This document shows positions 31,363 to 46,400 of a stretch of DNA of 64,000 bases, one piece after another (positions within the stretch are counted from its first letter, which is position 1; the number at the start of each line of letters is the position of its first letter). Source of the DNA: Nipponacmea schrenckii (Eukaryota; Mollusca; Gastropoda; Lottiidae). The stretch is from assembly GCA_030562195.1 (NCBI GenBank), contig CM060201.1, positions 36,128,067 through 36,192,066 of the forward strand, in the 5' to 3' direction. The notes beneath the pieces are model-generated. The model was not told the origin of the DNA. It searched no databases and saw only the letters and a list, made by a program, of their open reading frames with translations. The position numbers and the translations under genes were made by a program.

Positions 31363-34300
31363 GTAAGTACACTATTTCTATTACTATCAATATCAATCGC
31401 CATTTTGCGTTTTGTTTTGCTTTTTAAAAACAGAAAGAGAACCAGGACTCAACTGTAAATTATTTATGAAACAGTCCTTACTGAAATAAAATCACTGACA
31501 CAATCCTAGACATTATGATTAAACTTAATCCACGCTTAATACAAAATAAATTATTGACTTCATTACTGAAGTCCAGAAAAAAAATTATTTAAATATCCAA
31601 CATTTTTCAATATTATAATGAAATATGTTATTGATTAAATAATTTGATAGGCCGTAAAAATTATATGAACTAGAACATGCGGTTCACAACTATTTCATCA
31701 GATCAAAGATAGGAATTAGAATGTCTGTTTTAACTCCTGGATGATGAACGATTTAAATTAATGATTCTGTAGGTTGTTTTAAGTATAGGTTTAATAAGTC
31801 TATTAATGACCGTTGAACGAGGAGGTCCGAATACTACTTACATTATAAGACGCACTGGCAAACTTGAAAACCATTAACCAACTTGAAATACTGATTACCC
31901 AGAACAGCTCACTATAAAATCACTCGAGTATTGTTTACAAACAAACCTGCAGTCAAATAACGCCCCTCACCATTTCATTGTACCTATTCTTAAGTGTTTT
32001 TGGAAAAAAGGGGCTTTATTGTTTCTATGATAGTAAATATACTCTTTCAGGTCCGTAACCAGACGTAATTCCCCCGGGGTAGGGGGTTGGGGGGCTGGGT
32101 GGTTCAAGTGATATATTCGGTGGACCAGAAGAATTAATCAATTAACTCATGTAATCACCCATGTATGTAGGATTATACAGATTACATCCTGTAAAGCTCA
32201 ACTAGCTTGTATAACACCGATCGAAAGAATTCAACATTATTCGATTTAAAATTGCCCCATTCATACCCTGACCATAATGTCAAACGCGTGTGTCTTTGTG
32301 TCTTCTGGTAATGCCATGTCCGGATCATTCATAAATGCAGTTAACGTATTCGTCGAGTTTAGTTTACCTGTAATTTTATTATTCATTATCCGAAGTACTA
32401 CCGTAACTATCGGAGCCTGATTCAGTTGGGTTCCTAGGCGTTTTTTGAGAAATTTGTCCATATTTCCATATAGCTCCCAGCTTTTTTATTCACTGGAACT
32501 GTGGACCTGTTGACAGTTCTGAGTGTGGCACGAAACCTTATCCCCAGGCTTTTTGGAACTGTGCGAGCCTTTTAGTCTTCAATCAAACTAGTGATTTGAT
32601 TATTTTGAAGCAAATATGTTGTTTTTTTGGGTCTATATAATATAGGCCCGAAAATCGTTTTGATTGGTCTCACTTCTTTTTATTGGTATTAACTTGAGTG
32701 TCCTTATTACTTCCTATTGTACGAAAAATACAAAACTATGGCGCTTGTTTTAATACCGACAACGACAACATTATTATCTGTGCTTGCTTTGTCTCTTTTG
32801 TGAGTACAATGAAAATTATATTGATTTATGACTTTTTTGCTGCTCAATGTCAATAAAGGTAAATACCAACCTTAGGCCAGACCCCTACTCTACCATTTGG
32901 CATTTTTTTTTTTCAATCAACTTTTTTTGAGGGGGGGGGGGATTTAAATTTAATAAATGATTTTCTAGGTTGTTCTAAAATGAATTCACAATGAATTAAT
33001 CATTTGCTGTTTTTTTAACATGAATTTAAATTTAATTAATGATTTTCTAAGTTATTTTAAAATGAATTAAAATGAATCAATGTTTTTCTAGATTGTTTCA
33101 AATTAAATTGATGATTTTCTAGGTTGTTTCAAATTGAATTGATGATTTTGTAGGTTTTTTTAAAACTGATGTTTGTTCCGGCAATGATGGACAGATGATC
33201 TTTGGCGACGCCAGTGCAACCCCTAGTTGCCTGAAACTCAATGTTAATCTGGAGCCACCCTTTGGAAATGTAGTCTTTTCTGATGCAAGCACTGATACAT
33301 TCACACAAAGCATTGCAGACGTCAATTCAATGTTGGTAGCACCTCGGAATGGAGCTACATGGCCTGGGCTTTTGAATGTCAATATTTCAACAACTGTAAA
33401 CGACAACGAAAAGAGTCTTCTGTTGAAAGGTGGAGAGACGAACATTGACTTCTATATACCACTGGGCGTGATGTCTAGTTTTACCTGTAGCCTTTATACT
33501 GATACTAATATTTACTTTATGGCGGATTACACTAGTCAAATCTTTGTGAAACACGACTGTACAACATCCCGTTCATTTTCCTTCCAACGTACCTTCAACA
33601 CGGCTGGTCATTACCTTCTAACCGTTCACGGATCAAATTTTAATCCAGCAGCATCTAATTCAAGCATCAACCTGATTATCGCATCACCGATAAATGAAAT
33701 TACCCTCGAAGCAAACAGTGTCGTGATCGATGCAGAACAAACATTTATCTTTAATATCCAAATAGGTGGTACTATCAAAAACCCGATTGCCGATTTAAAA
33801 GTATTTCTAACATGCGAGTCAACAGCTACAGCTATCAACGTTTCTACCACTCTAACATCAAATCAATCCTGTTCTTACAACACCCCTGGTTTGTACACGC
33901 CAGTCCTCAATTTCACCGATGCCTTCGGGAATGTATTACTTTCTACGGCTGAGGTGTCCGTTAACGAGCCCTGTAGTCTAACCACTGGCCCTTATTACTA
34001 TACAGTTGGAGATACCGTAAACATTTGTAAACCACCATATGGTTTTTCTTATGTATTCGACTTTGGCGAATCAACAATCGTCAATGGTGCCGATTTTCAA
34101 AATGAGCCAATTAATGTACCTGTATATCAAGAAGGCACATACAATATTACAATGACTGCAACACGGTTTAAAAACATCTCTAGTTTTATGATAGTGAAGT
34201 ATGAACATCCAATACCAACGACGGAGATGAGCAACAATGTTTCTACTTCTGGACTCATAACGCTTCCAGGAATCGTTCAGTTTGAACTCAAACACCCTGA

Positions 34301-37300
34301 CAGCGCTACCTATCCGACACCAACCGATGTTACTTGTTATCTTACTGACGATATCGCCAGTTTTAATGCTGAATTGAATACAAGTTCACTATCTGTATCA
34401 GATCACAAGTGGTTTGTCTTTCTTTATTCCTTCACCCGCACAGGAACCAATATCATCACTCTAAATTGCTCGAACTATATAAGTACCACCTTCTTAACCA
34501 ATACGTTTGAAGTGAAAGCCTTTGTTGCTCAGGATGTGATAGTTAGTCACCAGTATGTCGTACCCATGAACAATTCGGAAACCAATGAGTTTACCATAAC
34601 ATATACCATAACGGACTATAACACTCCTCATCCTGGTATCACCAAAACAGTTGAGTGGGATGGAGTCACCAATGTAACAGAGATGTCAACGCTGTCTGAA
34701 GTCCTGTATGTAACCCGCCGTGAAAGTATCAGCCTAAATATGCATTTCGAGTACTATGGCTCGAATAAACAAATCAACGAAAAGATAAAAGGAGGCATAT
34801 TAGCTTTCACAAAATTGACTTCGGCAGATAAAGGGCAACGTGGGGTTACTACCTTCGATTTTCAGATAATGTCGTATCTGTATCATATAGCTCACGATGT
34901 AACCTTAAATTGGGATGACGGAACTCCGGAAGAAACAATATCTTTTACGGCCACGACAACTCCGGACACAACTGCTCCTATGCCACCTAGGGTAAAATCA
35001 AAATCTCATATATTTGATGACGCTCCGAGGAATGTGACCCCGTATTTGACTGTAAGCACCCCGCTTGGTTTTGAGCGGCTAGATCTAAGCGCTCCCATAT
35101 TTATTGACAATGTTATTACTGCAATGTCTTTCAACTTGGAAGAACAGTATGGGTTTAACCAGACTAGTACGGCTACATACAACATATTGGGGAACTTTTA
35201 CCCTTTAACGAACATAGATTGCACCTATGAGCATCATGCTGGTACAACTGGTCCGGAAGTCTTAACAGTACTCGCTTTTTCGAATCTAAGTAACATTGTG
35301 TTACCTCCAGATATAGAGCCTGGCTACAAAAATATCAGTTTAACATGTACAAATAGGGTATCATCTGTTACTAATGCCACCCAGTATAAGCTGGTCTGCT
35401 TTAAGACCCCGCATCTTTTTGCCTTACTCCACAGAACAGTTGATGATGCGAAAAAGGTCCGATCAGATCTTCGGCAACTGATTACAGGTCGAACAAGCGA
35501 GCCTTGTATCAATTCTTCCAAGTTATTATACGAATGGCAAATCGAAAAGGAAGATGGTACACCTGTAAACATGGATCAACCCAATATTTATAGAATTACA
35601 GCTCAAGACCATCTCAAAGACGCCGGAAAGTATCTAGTATATCTCAAAGTGTCCCTGCAGGATTTCCCCAATTTATTCATGGAGGATCGTATATGGGTGG
35701 AGCTTATCATTCCACCACTGGTAGCTAAGATTAAGGGCGGTACAGAACGTGAAGCTGGACAAGGAAATCCCGTTGTCCTAGATTCTACTGGGGTCTCATA
35801 TGACCCTAACATTGGTAGTGGAAATCCTGATCCAGAGTTGCAATTTGAATGGAAATGCTTTGTGATCTCTGATGAAGCTAGTGTTAAATCCTACGTGAAT
35901 CCAGCCTACATTGGAACCGAACACAGGTTAAAGCCTATATGTAGTGTAACCTTGCCACAAAAAGGAAAGATAACCATGGATACGACCAACTTAGAACAGA
36001 ATACCTGGGCTCTAGTGGAAGTATCAGTAAAGAAAGATACACGAGTGTCTACCAGTCTTCAATCAATACAAATCCAGCCAGGCTCACCACCCGAAATTAA
36101 ATTAACGTAAGTTGTTTTTAATTAAAGAAACTTAAGATATATAGATATACTATTTCAAATATTTATTATTCATATTTCATATGCTCATACAGGCAGTCTT
36201 ATTAAATATTTTAAAGAAGCACTAGATAGATAGATATACTATTTGTGACATTTCAAATCTATACGCTTCATCGTGGTGTTAATATTAGAAGATACATTCT
36301 AGAATGCTTTCAACTGTTTCTACCCTTCTAGAAAGATTTCTAGATAATGCAATTACAAATACATATGTACAAGTAAAGGTTAAAAACAATAAATGTAGGT
36401 GCGTACAACAGGAACCTAGTCACTGACTGATTGTAATACGAAAAAGCAAGTTTCCATGCCTCGGGTAACAAATGTCACGGTATGTTTTGAAATTGATCTC
36501 ATATCCAATACCACATTCAGTTATGAACCTTTCATATATCATCACCACTAAACGTGGTCCACTTTAGGAATCATCATCTTTAGATCTCATCCATCCATTC
36601 ATTATAGATGTAAATAATCCTTCACTCTTAAGTCTTTTACACCTGATGACGACAGTGTAATTGTTTAAACGTTGTGTATTATTGTATTAAATTGAGGAGT
36701 AGTATTAAAACCATAAAAACTGTGTTCATAATCAGCCATGTAGACTCTCTAAAAAGGTGCTACATTAGTCACCTGATGACGACAGTGTAATTGTTGAAAC
36801 GTTGTGTTTTATTGTATTTAATTAAGGAGTAGTATACCATAAATTGTGTTCATTATTCAATTTAGATGTACACTGAATTGTCAGGAGAAAGTGGTTCCTA
36901 ACGACATCACCTCTATCAAGTCTACGGTGACCTGCCCAGGATGTAAACCTGAAGATATATCTCAGGCCCAATACCAATGGACGGTATATAAATATTCGCA
37001 AGCTGAAAGTAGGGACGTTGAAATTCCATGGAATCCGCTTTTCACCTCAGGTAATGTTTTTTCTCATTATTGTTCACATGTTAAGTAACTTAGTATCACG
37101 ATAAATGATGGCCGTTAAAGTCCTTATTACTTCTCTTGTAAAAACGACACGAAGTGTCACAACCTAGACATCTTTAGGTGGTCATACAGAGCGTTATTCA
37201 AAGGAGATTTATTATTGTTTGAATATGTTTCAGGAACTTAATGTTATTGTTTTTGTTATCCCGGACTCGTGTTTAGATACTACACACGTTTCTGACCATA

Positions 37301-40300
37301 GCTGTTTGATAATAGTCAATAATGACAGCGTTCTTATTTCAGACCTCCTTTATTGAACTTGTTTGGGCATATTATAAAGGCAATGTTCTCTATTAAATTT
37401 TCAGGTAAAAAAGACTCGGTCTTTGAAGCTGACCGTAATGTTTTTGACGAAGGTTCCAATTATCTTCTGAAACTGATGGTTACCATATCATCGCGACATC
37501 CTGGCACCGGTAGCTTCCGGTTTAACACCGACTTCAAGCCGTATGGTGGAACTTGTAAAGTAGTTCCAGAGAAAGGTTTGATTCGATGTTTTTAGAAATT
37601 TCGTTTCAGTATCAATACATACATTTACTCCTTGTAGGATATTTAGAAGTATCATTGAACAGTTAGAGACAAGAATTATTATAAAAACAAACTTATTACA
37701 TGTATTCCTTTAAACCCTCGTTAACCTGAAGGTCCAGGGTTCACTGAAGATCCAGGGTCAATCCCGGCAAATATTGAGGTGAACTGTCGGTATTTTGTAG
37801 CCAGCTATAGCAGGTCGGAGGGTTTGACATGGAAAAGGCGTCTAGTCGTTCGGATGGGACAATAAACCGAGTCCCCATGTGCTACAGGCTGTGTACATTA
37901 AAGATCCCTCGACAGCTGGAAATCGCAAAAAGAGTAGGCTTATGCAACTGCATAGCGTTGCCAGGAACAGCGGATTGAAATTTAAATGGTTCAAATTGAT
38001 GATATCAACGTCCTATATACACATAAAAAAATAAAAAAAAACACTTCGCAATCTCTTTAATTGATCGGTATAATAATAACAGTGATTCCAAACTTGTTCT
38101 GTGACTTTCTTTGTGGCCTCGTTCCGCCAACAAAGGAGTTACGATTTAGATCTCTCATGTGATTTGTTATTTTTTGGTGCCTTTATTTAGTTTTAAACCT
38201 TTTTTTTCTGTCAAATTACCAGGTAAGGCGTCGGTAGATGATTTTTATATCGATTGTTCGGGGTGGAAAGATGAGGGACTAAGGCTGGAACGAGGAGACC
38301 CATTAGACGAGAGTGAGCCGAAATTTTACCAAACTACCCAGATTATTAGGGATTACCACGTGGTCGTATACGACGGAGGTAAGTCAAGCATGAATTCACA
38401 CAAAAGAAGCGGCTAGCTCCAACCCTTCCAATTTTCATAACAATTCCAATTGTGTTGGCCCGGTTTGCTACTCCCAATCTTATTATTTATAATAACGCAA
38501 CTGAGAAAGAAATCTTCCGTCTGTGAATCGGAGTATCAGAAAGATGAACGTCTTGTTAATACACTCACCTGACGTAGCACGTATGAATAGGACTAGACGA
38601 TTGAGGCTAGTAACAGTTCTTCACAATAAAAATCTCAGAAGAGCGGGTATTTTTAACTTTCAAACCCTGATAATTATGGGTAAGCAAGGAAAGGGGGATC
38701 AATTTTTGACTGTAAGCAGTGGATATTATAAACAATTAGCTTAGCTGATTAGTTTGACTTCCACTCCCAGACCCCCTTAACACACTTTCTCCCTCGAATT
38801 TCTTCGTAGTTATTCCAAAGAAATATTTGGCTATGATTTCTTGACAATTATTTGCCCAAGCTCAGCTCCACCCACCCCAATTATCATATTTACTCCAAAT
38901 TAATGATGACTTGTGACCTTTGTACCATACTACATTTTAGCTGATAGTGTTACACCGACGTTCAAACTTCAACTCTGTGCCGAGGAAGAAGGTTTTGTGT
39001 GCCGAATAACGGTCAAGATCTCAGATATTATGTTATTTTATACTACTGTCAATCTCAATGTAACGGTAAGTGAGCTAAATAACATTTATAATTTAAATAC
39101 TCACACCTCACAGCAAGTAACAAAACTAACATCAAACTTATCAAAACGACTACAGGTGGTGGTGGATGACTAGTCAGACTAGAAACGACTACAGGTGGTG
39201 GTGGATGACTAGTGAGACTAGAAACGACTACAGGTTGTGGTGGATGACTAGTGAGTCTAGAAACGACTACAGATGGTGGTGGATGATGAGTTAGACTAGA
39301 AACGACTACATGTGGTGGTGGATGACTAGTGAGACTAAAACGACTACAGATGGTGGTGGATGACTAGTGAGACTAAAACGACTACAGGTGGTGGTGGATG
39401 ACTAGTTAGACTAGAAACGACTACAGGTGGTGGTGGATGACTAGTGAGACTAAAACGACTACAGGTGGTGGTGGATGACTAGTTAGACTAGAAACGACTA
39501 CAGGTAGTGGTGGATGACTAGTTAGACTAGAAACGACTACAGGTGGTGGTGGATGACTAGTTAGACTAGAAACGACTACAGGTGGTGGTGGATGACTAGT
39601 TAGACTAAAAACGACTACAGGTGGTGGTGGATGACTAGTGAGACTAGAAACGACTACAGTCTACAGGTAGTATTGGATGACTAGTTAGACTAGATACGAC
39701 TACAGGTGGTGGTGGATGACTAGTTAGACTAGAAACGACTACAGGTGGTGGTGGATGACTAGTTAGACTAAAAACGACTACATGTGGTGGTGGATGACTA
39801 GTGAGACTAGAAACGACTACAGTCTACAGGTAGTATTGGATGACTAGTTAGACTAGAAACGACTACAGGTGGTGGTGGATGACTAGTTAGACTAGAAACG
39901 ACTACAGGTAGTGGTGGATGACTAGTTAGACTAGAAACGACTACAGGTGGATGTGGATGACTAGTTAAGACTAGAACGACTACAGGTGGTGGTGGATGAT
40001 GAGTTGGACTAGAAACGACTACAGGTGGTGGTGGATGACTAGTGAGACTAGAAACGACTACAGATGGTAGTGTATGACTAGTTAGACTAGAAACTACTAC
40101 AGTCTACAGGTAGTGGTGGATGACTAGTTAGACTAGAAACGACTACAGGTGGTGGATGACTAGTTAAGACTAGAACGACTACAGGTGGTGGTGGATGACT
40201 AGTTAGACTAGAAACGACTACAGGTGGTGGTGGATGACTAGTGAGACTAGAAACGACTACAGGTGGTGGTGGATGACTAGTGAGACTAGAAACGACTACA

Positions 40301-43300
40301 GGTGGTGGTGGATGACTAGTGAGACTAGAAACGACTACAGGTGGTGGTGGATGACTAGTTAAGACTAGAAACGACTACAGGTGGTGGTGGATGACTAGTT
40401 AGACTAAAAACGACTACATGTGGTGGTGGATGACTAGTGAGACTAGAAACGACTACAGTCTACAGGTAGTGGTGGATGACTAGTTAGACTAGAAACGACT
40501 ACAGGTGGTGGTGGATGACTAGTTAGACTAGAAACGACTACAGTGGTGGTGGATGACTAGTGAGACTAGAAACGACTACAGTCTACAGGTAGTGGTGGAT
40601 GACTAGTTAGACTAGAAACGACTACAGGTGGTGGTGGATGACTAGTTAGACTAGAAACGACTACAGGTAGTGGTGGATGACTAGTTAGACTAGAAACGAC
40701 TACAGGTGGATGTGGATGACTAGTTAAGACTAGAACGACTACAGGTGGTGGTGGATGATGAGTTGGACTAGAAACGACTACAGGTGGTGGTGGATGACTA
40801 GTTAGACTAGAAACGACTACAGGTGGTGGTGGATGACTAGTTAAGACTAGAAACGACTACAGGTGGTGGTGGATGACTAGTGAGACTAGAAACGACTACA
40901 GTCTACAGGTAGTGGTGGATGACTAGTTAGACTAGAAACGACTACAGGTGGTGGTGGATGACTAGTTAGACTAGAAACGACTACAGGTGGTGGTGGATGA
41001 CTAGTTAGACTAGAAACGACTACAGGTAGTGGTGGATGACTAGTTAGACTAGAAACGACTACAGGTGGTGGTGGATGACTAGTTAGACTAGAAACGACTA
41101 CAGGTGGTGGTGGATGACTAGTTAAGACTAGAAACGACTACAGATGGTGGTGGATGACTAGTTTGACTACTAGGAATACTACATCATTGATTGAACATAA
41201 AATTTGAAAATTTAAACTTGACAAAGAAAATATTTTCTCCAGTAAATATGCCTGTTATCATTAAGAACATAACAGAATCCTTATATAATCCAATAAATCC
41301 CAAAAACTTAATAATTATCTATTCAAAATGCAATATATTATTGAAAAATGATTGATAAAAATTGAATAAGCATTTTTCTATAATAACTTAGTTTTATGAG
41401 TTTTCCAGATTTTACAGGGATTCTGTTTCTTTATGACACCAGGTAAGTTTATTGATGAATATATACCCATATTGACCATTCTTGAGAAGTTAATTGTATG
41501 TCCATTCTAAGATGCAGTATGATTTTAAGAGTTTCAATTTATTGTTCTAATGTTATTACAGGTAAACTCGCCTATACCTACCTCGGTTGCCATTAATGAT
41601 GGAAGTAATACTCAAGATGACTTTCTTGGACAGGAAGCGAGGGAACAGAAACAAATACAAGCTATAGATAGTATTACTGAGACTACAGACCAAAATTTGG
41701 AAGAAAAAACTCCAACCGAGAAAACGATGTTTGTTTCTACAGTGGCCAGCGTTCTAAATGATGTTGTAAGTTCACAGTTCATAGTCTGGGTGGGCCTCAT
41801 GGGGGTCGGATAGTGAGAATTTAGCACCACCAAATTGCCCTCTAATAAAACCTTGATAATTTGATTTAGGAATCGTCAGAAGACGTTCTCTGGGCTACCA
41901 GTTTTCGAAATTTCCCGGTGAAGGGGAAGTAACAGGGCAAAAAACGGGTCTCAGTACCAATCCAAACACCCCTCGCGCTGTAGACCCAAGCCTCCTTTAA
42001 GAGCTATTTTGAAACCACATCGTTAAAATGGATCCACCAAACCCATATAAATTATTTTCGACTCTTTAAAACCTCATACACTGCTAAGAGTCGCGTGATA
42101 CTTACAAGACGAAAATGGTATGAGTAGAGTTTTACGTCCTTCACTTTCGAACCTTATGGGTTATTGTAACGCCATGCAGTGTGCAATGAGGGAAAATTGC
42201 CAGGACAGCAGCATTATCCTACTCTTTTGTGCGATTTTCAACTGTCAATGGATAAATAACGTATACTGCCTGTAGCGCACGGGACTTATAATAAAGTTAC
42301 TAATAAAAGCAAAACTTACAATGATAATGAACACTAATATATCAGTCATGATAGAAATAATTGAACATGTTTGAGAAAAAGGCGTCATTGGAGACGTGGA
42401 AACTCGCCACAAAAAAGAGCTCAGTATCTTGGACTTCAGTCAATAACAATATATCTATCAGCGGCAGTGGAATAGAGGCTGTTGTTTCAGACTATACGTA
42501 CCTTTTACTTTTTATGCGCCCACATGAATATGTGGACGTATATAATTGTCGTCGCCCCTGTCTGTCGGTCTGTCTGTCCGACAAAATTTGTTGTAGACAT
42601 TATAGAAGCTACAATTTTCTAAAGATTTTAATGAAACCTAGTGCGAGTATTGGAATTTATAAGACTGCGTTCGATTTTGATGATTTTTCGATAAACGGTT
42701 TTTGAGTTATTACCCCTGCTCCTATATTTGTTGTAGACACAATAGAAGCTACAATTTTCAATGGATTTTGATGAAAGTTTGTGTGAGCATTGTGTGAGTA
42801 CGCGGAAAAGAGGCTACAATTTTAACTGGATTTGAGCATTGGGAATGATAATGTGGCGGTCAAGTTTGAATTTGACAATTTTGATGAACGGTTTTGAGTT
42901 ATTACCCTTGACTGTGTAAAATCGCATTGGGTTTTAGTGAGCATTGGCATTGAAAAAAAATTATATGAAATGTTTTTAGAGATATTGCCCAATGCAACGC
43001 TGCCAGTGGGCGTATATTACATTGCCTCGCAATCTATCTTTATATAATGTGTGCACGAATAAAAAACCACAATGTTAAGTGTATTGACAGACGAGTCCTG
43101 GAACTCAGAGAAAAATAGATTGTTGACTCTCTTTCACTCCTCGATCTTAAATACTTACGAAATTAATTGTGAATTTGCTGGTTTTATTTCCAGAGCTTTA
43201 TATATACGTATAAACACGTAAAAAACATTGACGCGTGACTTGAAGACTTAGTTGAAATATTCATAACTTTTATATGATGTTTAAAAGGTAGAGAGAATAT

Positions 43301-43446
43301 TTAATAAGAACACTATTATGGATTTACTACTCCTATTTTTGAAACTTTTCAATTCACATTTTTAGCCAATCTTAGGGAGTGCTAGACGTCACCATTTTTA
43401 CGGAATATATTATTGTTTTATAACACTTGATTACTTTTCTTAATTT

Positions 43447-43478
<32 letters not shown>

Positions 43479-46400
43479 ATTAGTTTGCTTTCGAAATGTC
43501 TTTTTGCAAAGATTTTTCGATTTTCGTTGGATTTTCTTTATAGAATCGTGATATAATTTCATACAAGTTAGCATTTAAAAAATTTCGAAATTCGAAAATT
43601 CGAAGCTCACTTTTTTTTGCCTAATTTTACAAATATCTTCAACTTTGCTGTTTTAGGTCCGATTGATCTGAAATTTTTGTTTGCACACAAAGATGACCAG
43701 TCTGGACTAACTGACAGAGTTAAATATTGTCGCCATTTCCGGTTTACATGTTAAAAGGGTCCAAACTTCCGATGTAAATGATTTATCGCAACAAAACATA
43801 TGCTGACCTGCTATAAACTTGAAAACTAACAAAAAACGAAGAAGCAAAAATCAGGATCGGAAGTGAAACTTTAGTCGCCATTGTGTTTTTCCAACTTTTA
43901 TAAATATCAAAATAAGGTCTTATGAATGAATTGGATGTGTGTAAATTTGACTTGTATGTTATCTTAAATGGATTCCTAAAACCCGTCGGTGGCAAATTTT
44001 TGAACTCCGCATTTTTGCAACATCCGGTTGAATTTTTCGAAGTTCTTGGGCTTATTTCTCATTACCTTGACCTTTTGTGACCTTGACTTTTTGAGGAAAT
44101 CAAAAGTAACAGAACTTGAGTATCTGTTGATACTTTGACAATTGGCCGTAACTTTCGAATTAGCTATTCAAATAGAGCCGAATTTGCAAATTTGGACTGC
44201 TCCAGCATGTGACCTTAATTAACCTAGGCGATTATTTTTTTCGGATTCTAAATTGACTTTTCAAGTTCATTCTAATGATTTCTTCAAAAAATAGTATTTC
44301 AATGCAAAATTGAAATTCGTGATTTTTTAATTTGAGTGTATTCACTATATTTTTGTTTTTATTGTTAGCTGTTTACTGTTAGCTGTCAACTGTTAGCTGT
44401 TAGCTGTTAGCTGTTAACTGTTAGCTGTTAGCTGTTAGCTGTTACTGTTACTGAATGTATGCATATCTTAAGATGTATTTGATCTAAATGCTTGTAATTT
44501 AGAACCCCACTACTAAAAAGTAAATTAAAATATGGCAAACAATTCAAATGGGCCTGGCATATCTAGATTAAATTATTTACTACTTACTTTTGGGGGCAGA
44601 TACATTATTCGCAAAAATTAGATTTCTTAAAAATCGAACTAAGCACACAATTACCTCATTAAATAAGTTAGTTTGTTCATTAAAGGGAACAGGTTTTACA
44701 AATTCTATATTTTCAAATATTGACCTTGACTTTTGTCGACCTTGACCTTGACCATAGAACATTGACCTTGACTATCTATTTAAATTTCCATAATTGATGT
44801 ACGAAGTCATGTTCCGGTTTAATAGCTGTGTACATTTGGAATAGACCTTCATGTTTACCTCATAACTAGGTCAAAGGTCACTGACCTTGGCTACCAGTTG
44901 ATATCATCATTTGTGATGTCTGCTATCTACTTCCGGTTTCACAACTTACCAAAGACACAACATGTCGTAAATGAAGACTGTTCTGGCATGTGATCTTATT
45001 AACACAGAAAGTCTCTTGCAATTTTCAACATTAGCAAAATCACACTATGGCTCTAGTATATAATCTATTATTGTTGTTCTGTTTTCTATATTTATTGTTT
45101 TGTGCTGATAAAAATCCCTGTATATGAATTATAACGTATGCCAGAATGGAAATGGACTAAAGCTACGAGCGCCTCATTTAAACAACATCAAACCATTGTA
45201 TCAATTGTGAAATGAAATAAACATTAAGTCCTACTTTCTGCACTTAATGGGCTAATGAAGACAGAAGCCATTGCTTCAATCATTAATAATATTTGTATTC
45301 ATCAAAAGAATATGTATATGTCAAGATTCTTTTATTCTTTTTATAAAATAAATCTGATAAAAGATGTTCAATATATATTATAATAGATCAAGGGTTTATT
45401 TAAGGAATGCATCAATAAATCTCTTCCCATTATATTCAGTCTTTTACTCAAACAACGTCAAACTATAACAAACTACGAGCTCCAAGAAGTGACTGCATAT
45501 TTCAGGATGAAAAACTGTCTTATACGTTGACTACAATACCAACCTTTCTTGTATCTTCACAATATCAAACCATGGCGTAATAATATAACTTAGTTAACAA
45601 ATTTTGTAATAGCTTGACATTGTGAAGATGTATAAGATGAAGTTTGTAATAGCTTGACATTGTGAAGATGTATAAGATGAAGTTTGTAATAGCTTGACAT
45701 TGTGAAGATGTATAAGATGAAGTTTGTAATAGTTGACATTGTGAAGATGTATAAGATGAAGTTTGTAATAGCTTGACATTGTGAAGATGTATAAGATGAA
45801 GTTTGTAATAGTTGACATTGTGAAGATGTATAAGAGAAGTTTGTAATAGTTGACATTGTGAAGATGTATAAGATGAAGTTAGTAATAGCTTGACATTGTG
45901 AAGATGTATAAGATGAAGTTTGTAATAGCTTGACATTGTGAAGATGTATAAGATGAAGTTTGTAATAGCTTGACATTGTGAAGATGTATAAGATGAAGTT
46001 TGTAATAGCTTGACATTGTGAAGATGTATAAGATGAAGTTAGTAATAGCTTGACATTGTGAAGATGTATAAGATGAAGTTTGTAATAGCTTGACATTGTG
46101 AAGATGTATAAGATGAAGTTTGTAATAGCTTGACATTGTGAAGATGTATAAGATGAAGTTTGTAATAGCTTGACATTGTGAAGATGTATAAGATGAAGTT
46201 TGTAATAGCTTGACATTGTGAAGATGTATAAGATGAAGTTTGTAATAGCTTGACATTGTGAAGATGTATAAGATGAAGTTTGTAATAGCTTGACATTGTG
46301 AAGATGTATAAGATGAAGTTTGTAATAGTTTGACATTGTGAAGATGTATAAGATGAAGTTTGTAATAGCTTGACATTGTGAAGATGTATAAGATGAAGTT

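Noticed and set aside
32261..32461. 66-codon minus-strand open frame in polycystin intron 1
   Set aside because: Not recognised, no splice or promoter support, and of a length expected by chance in this much sequence.
38913..39173. Exon 6 of the polycystin gene extended to the 39-bp array (ending at CTACAG|gtggtg)
   Set aside because: The strong donor ACG|gtaagt at 39065 gives an in-phase LNVT-VNSP junction with exon 7; the gtggtg donor is weak.
42361..42705. 114-codon plus-strand frame
   Set aside because: Its second half is the dispersed repeat beginning at about 42515; no splice sites or family resemblance.
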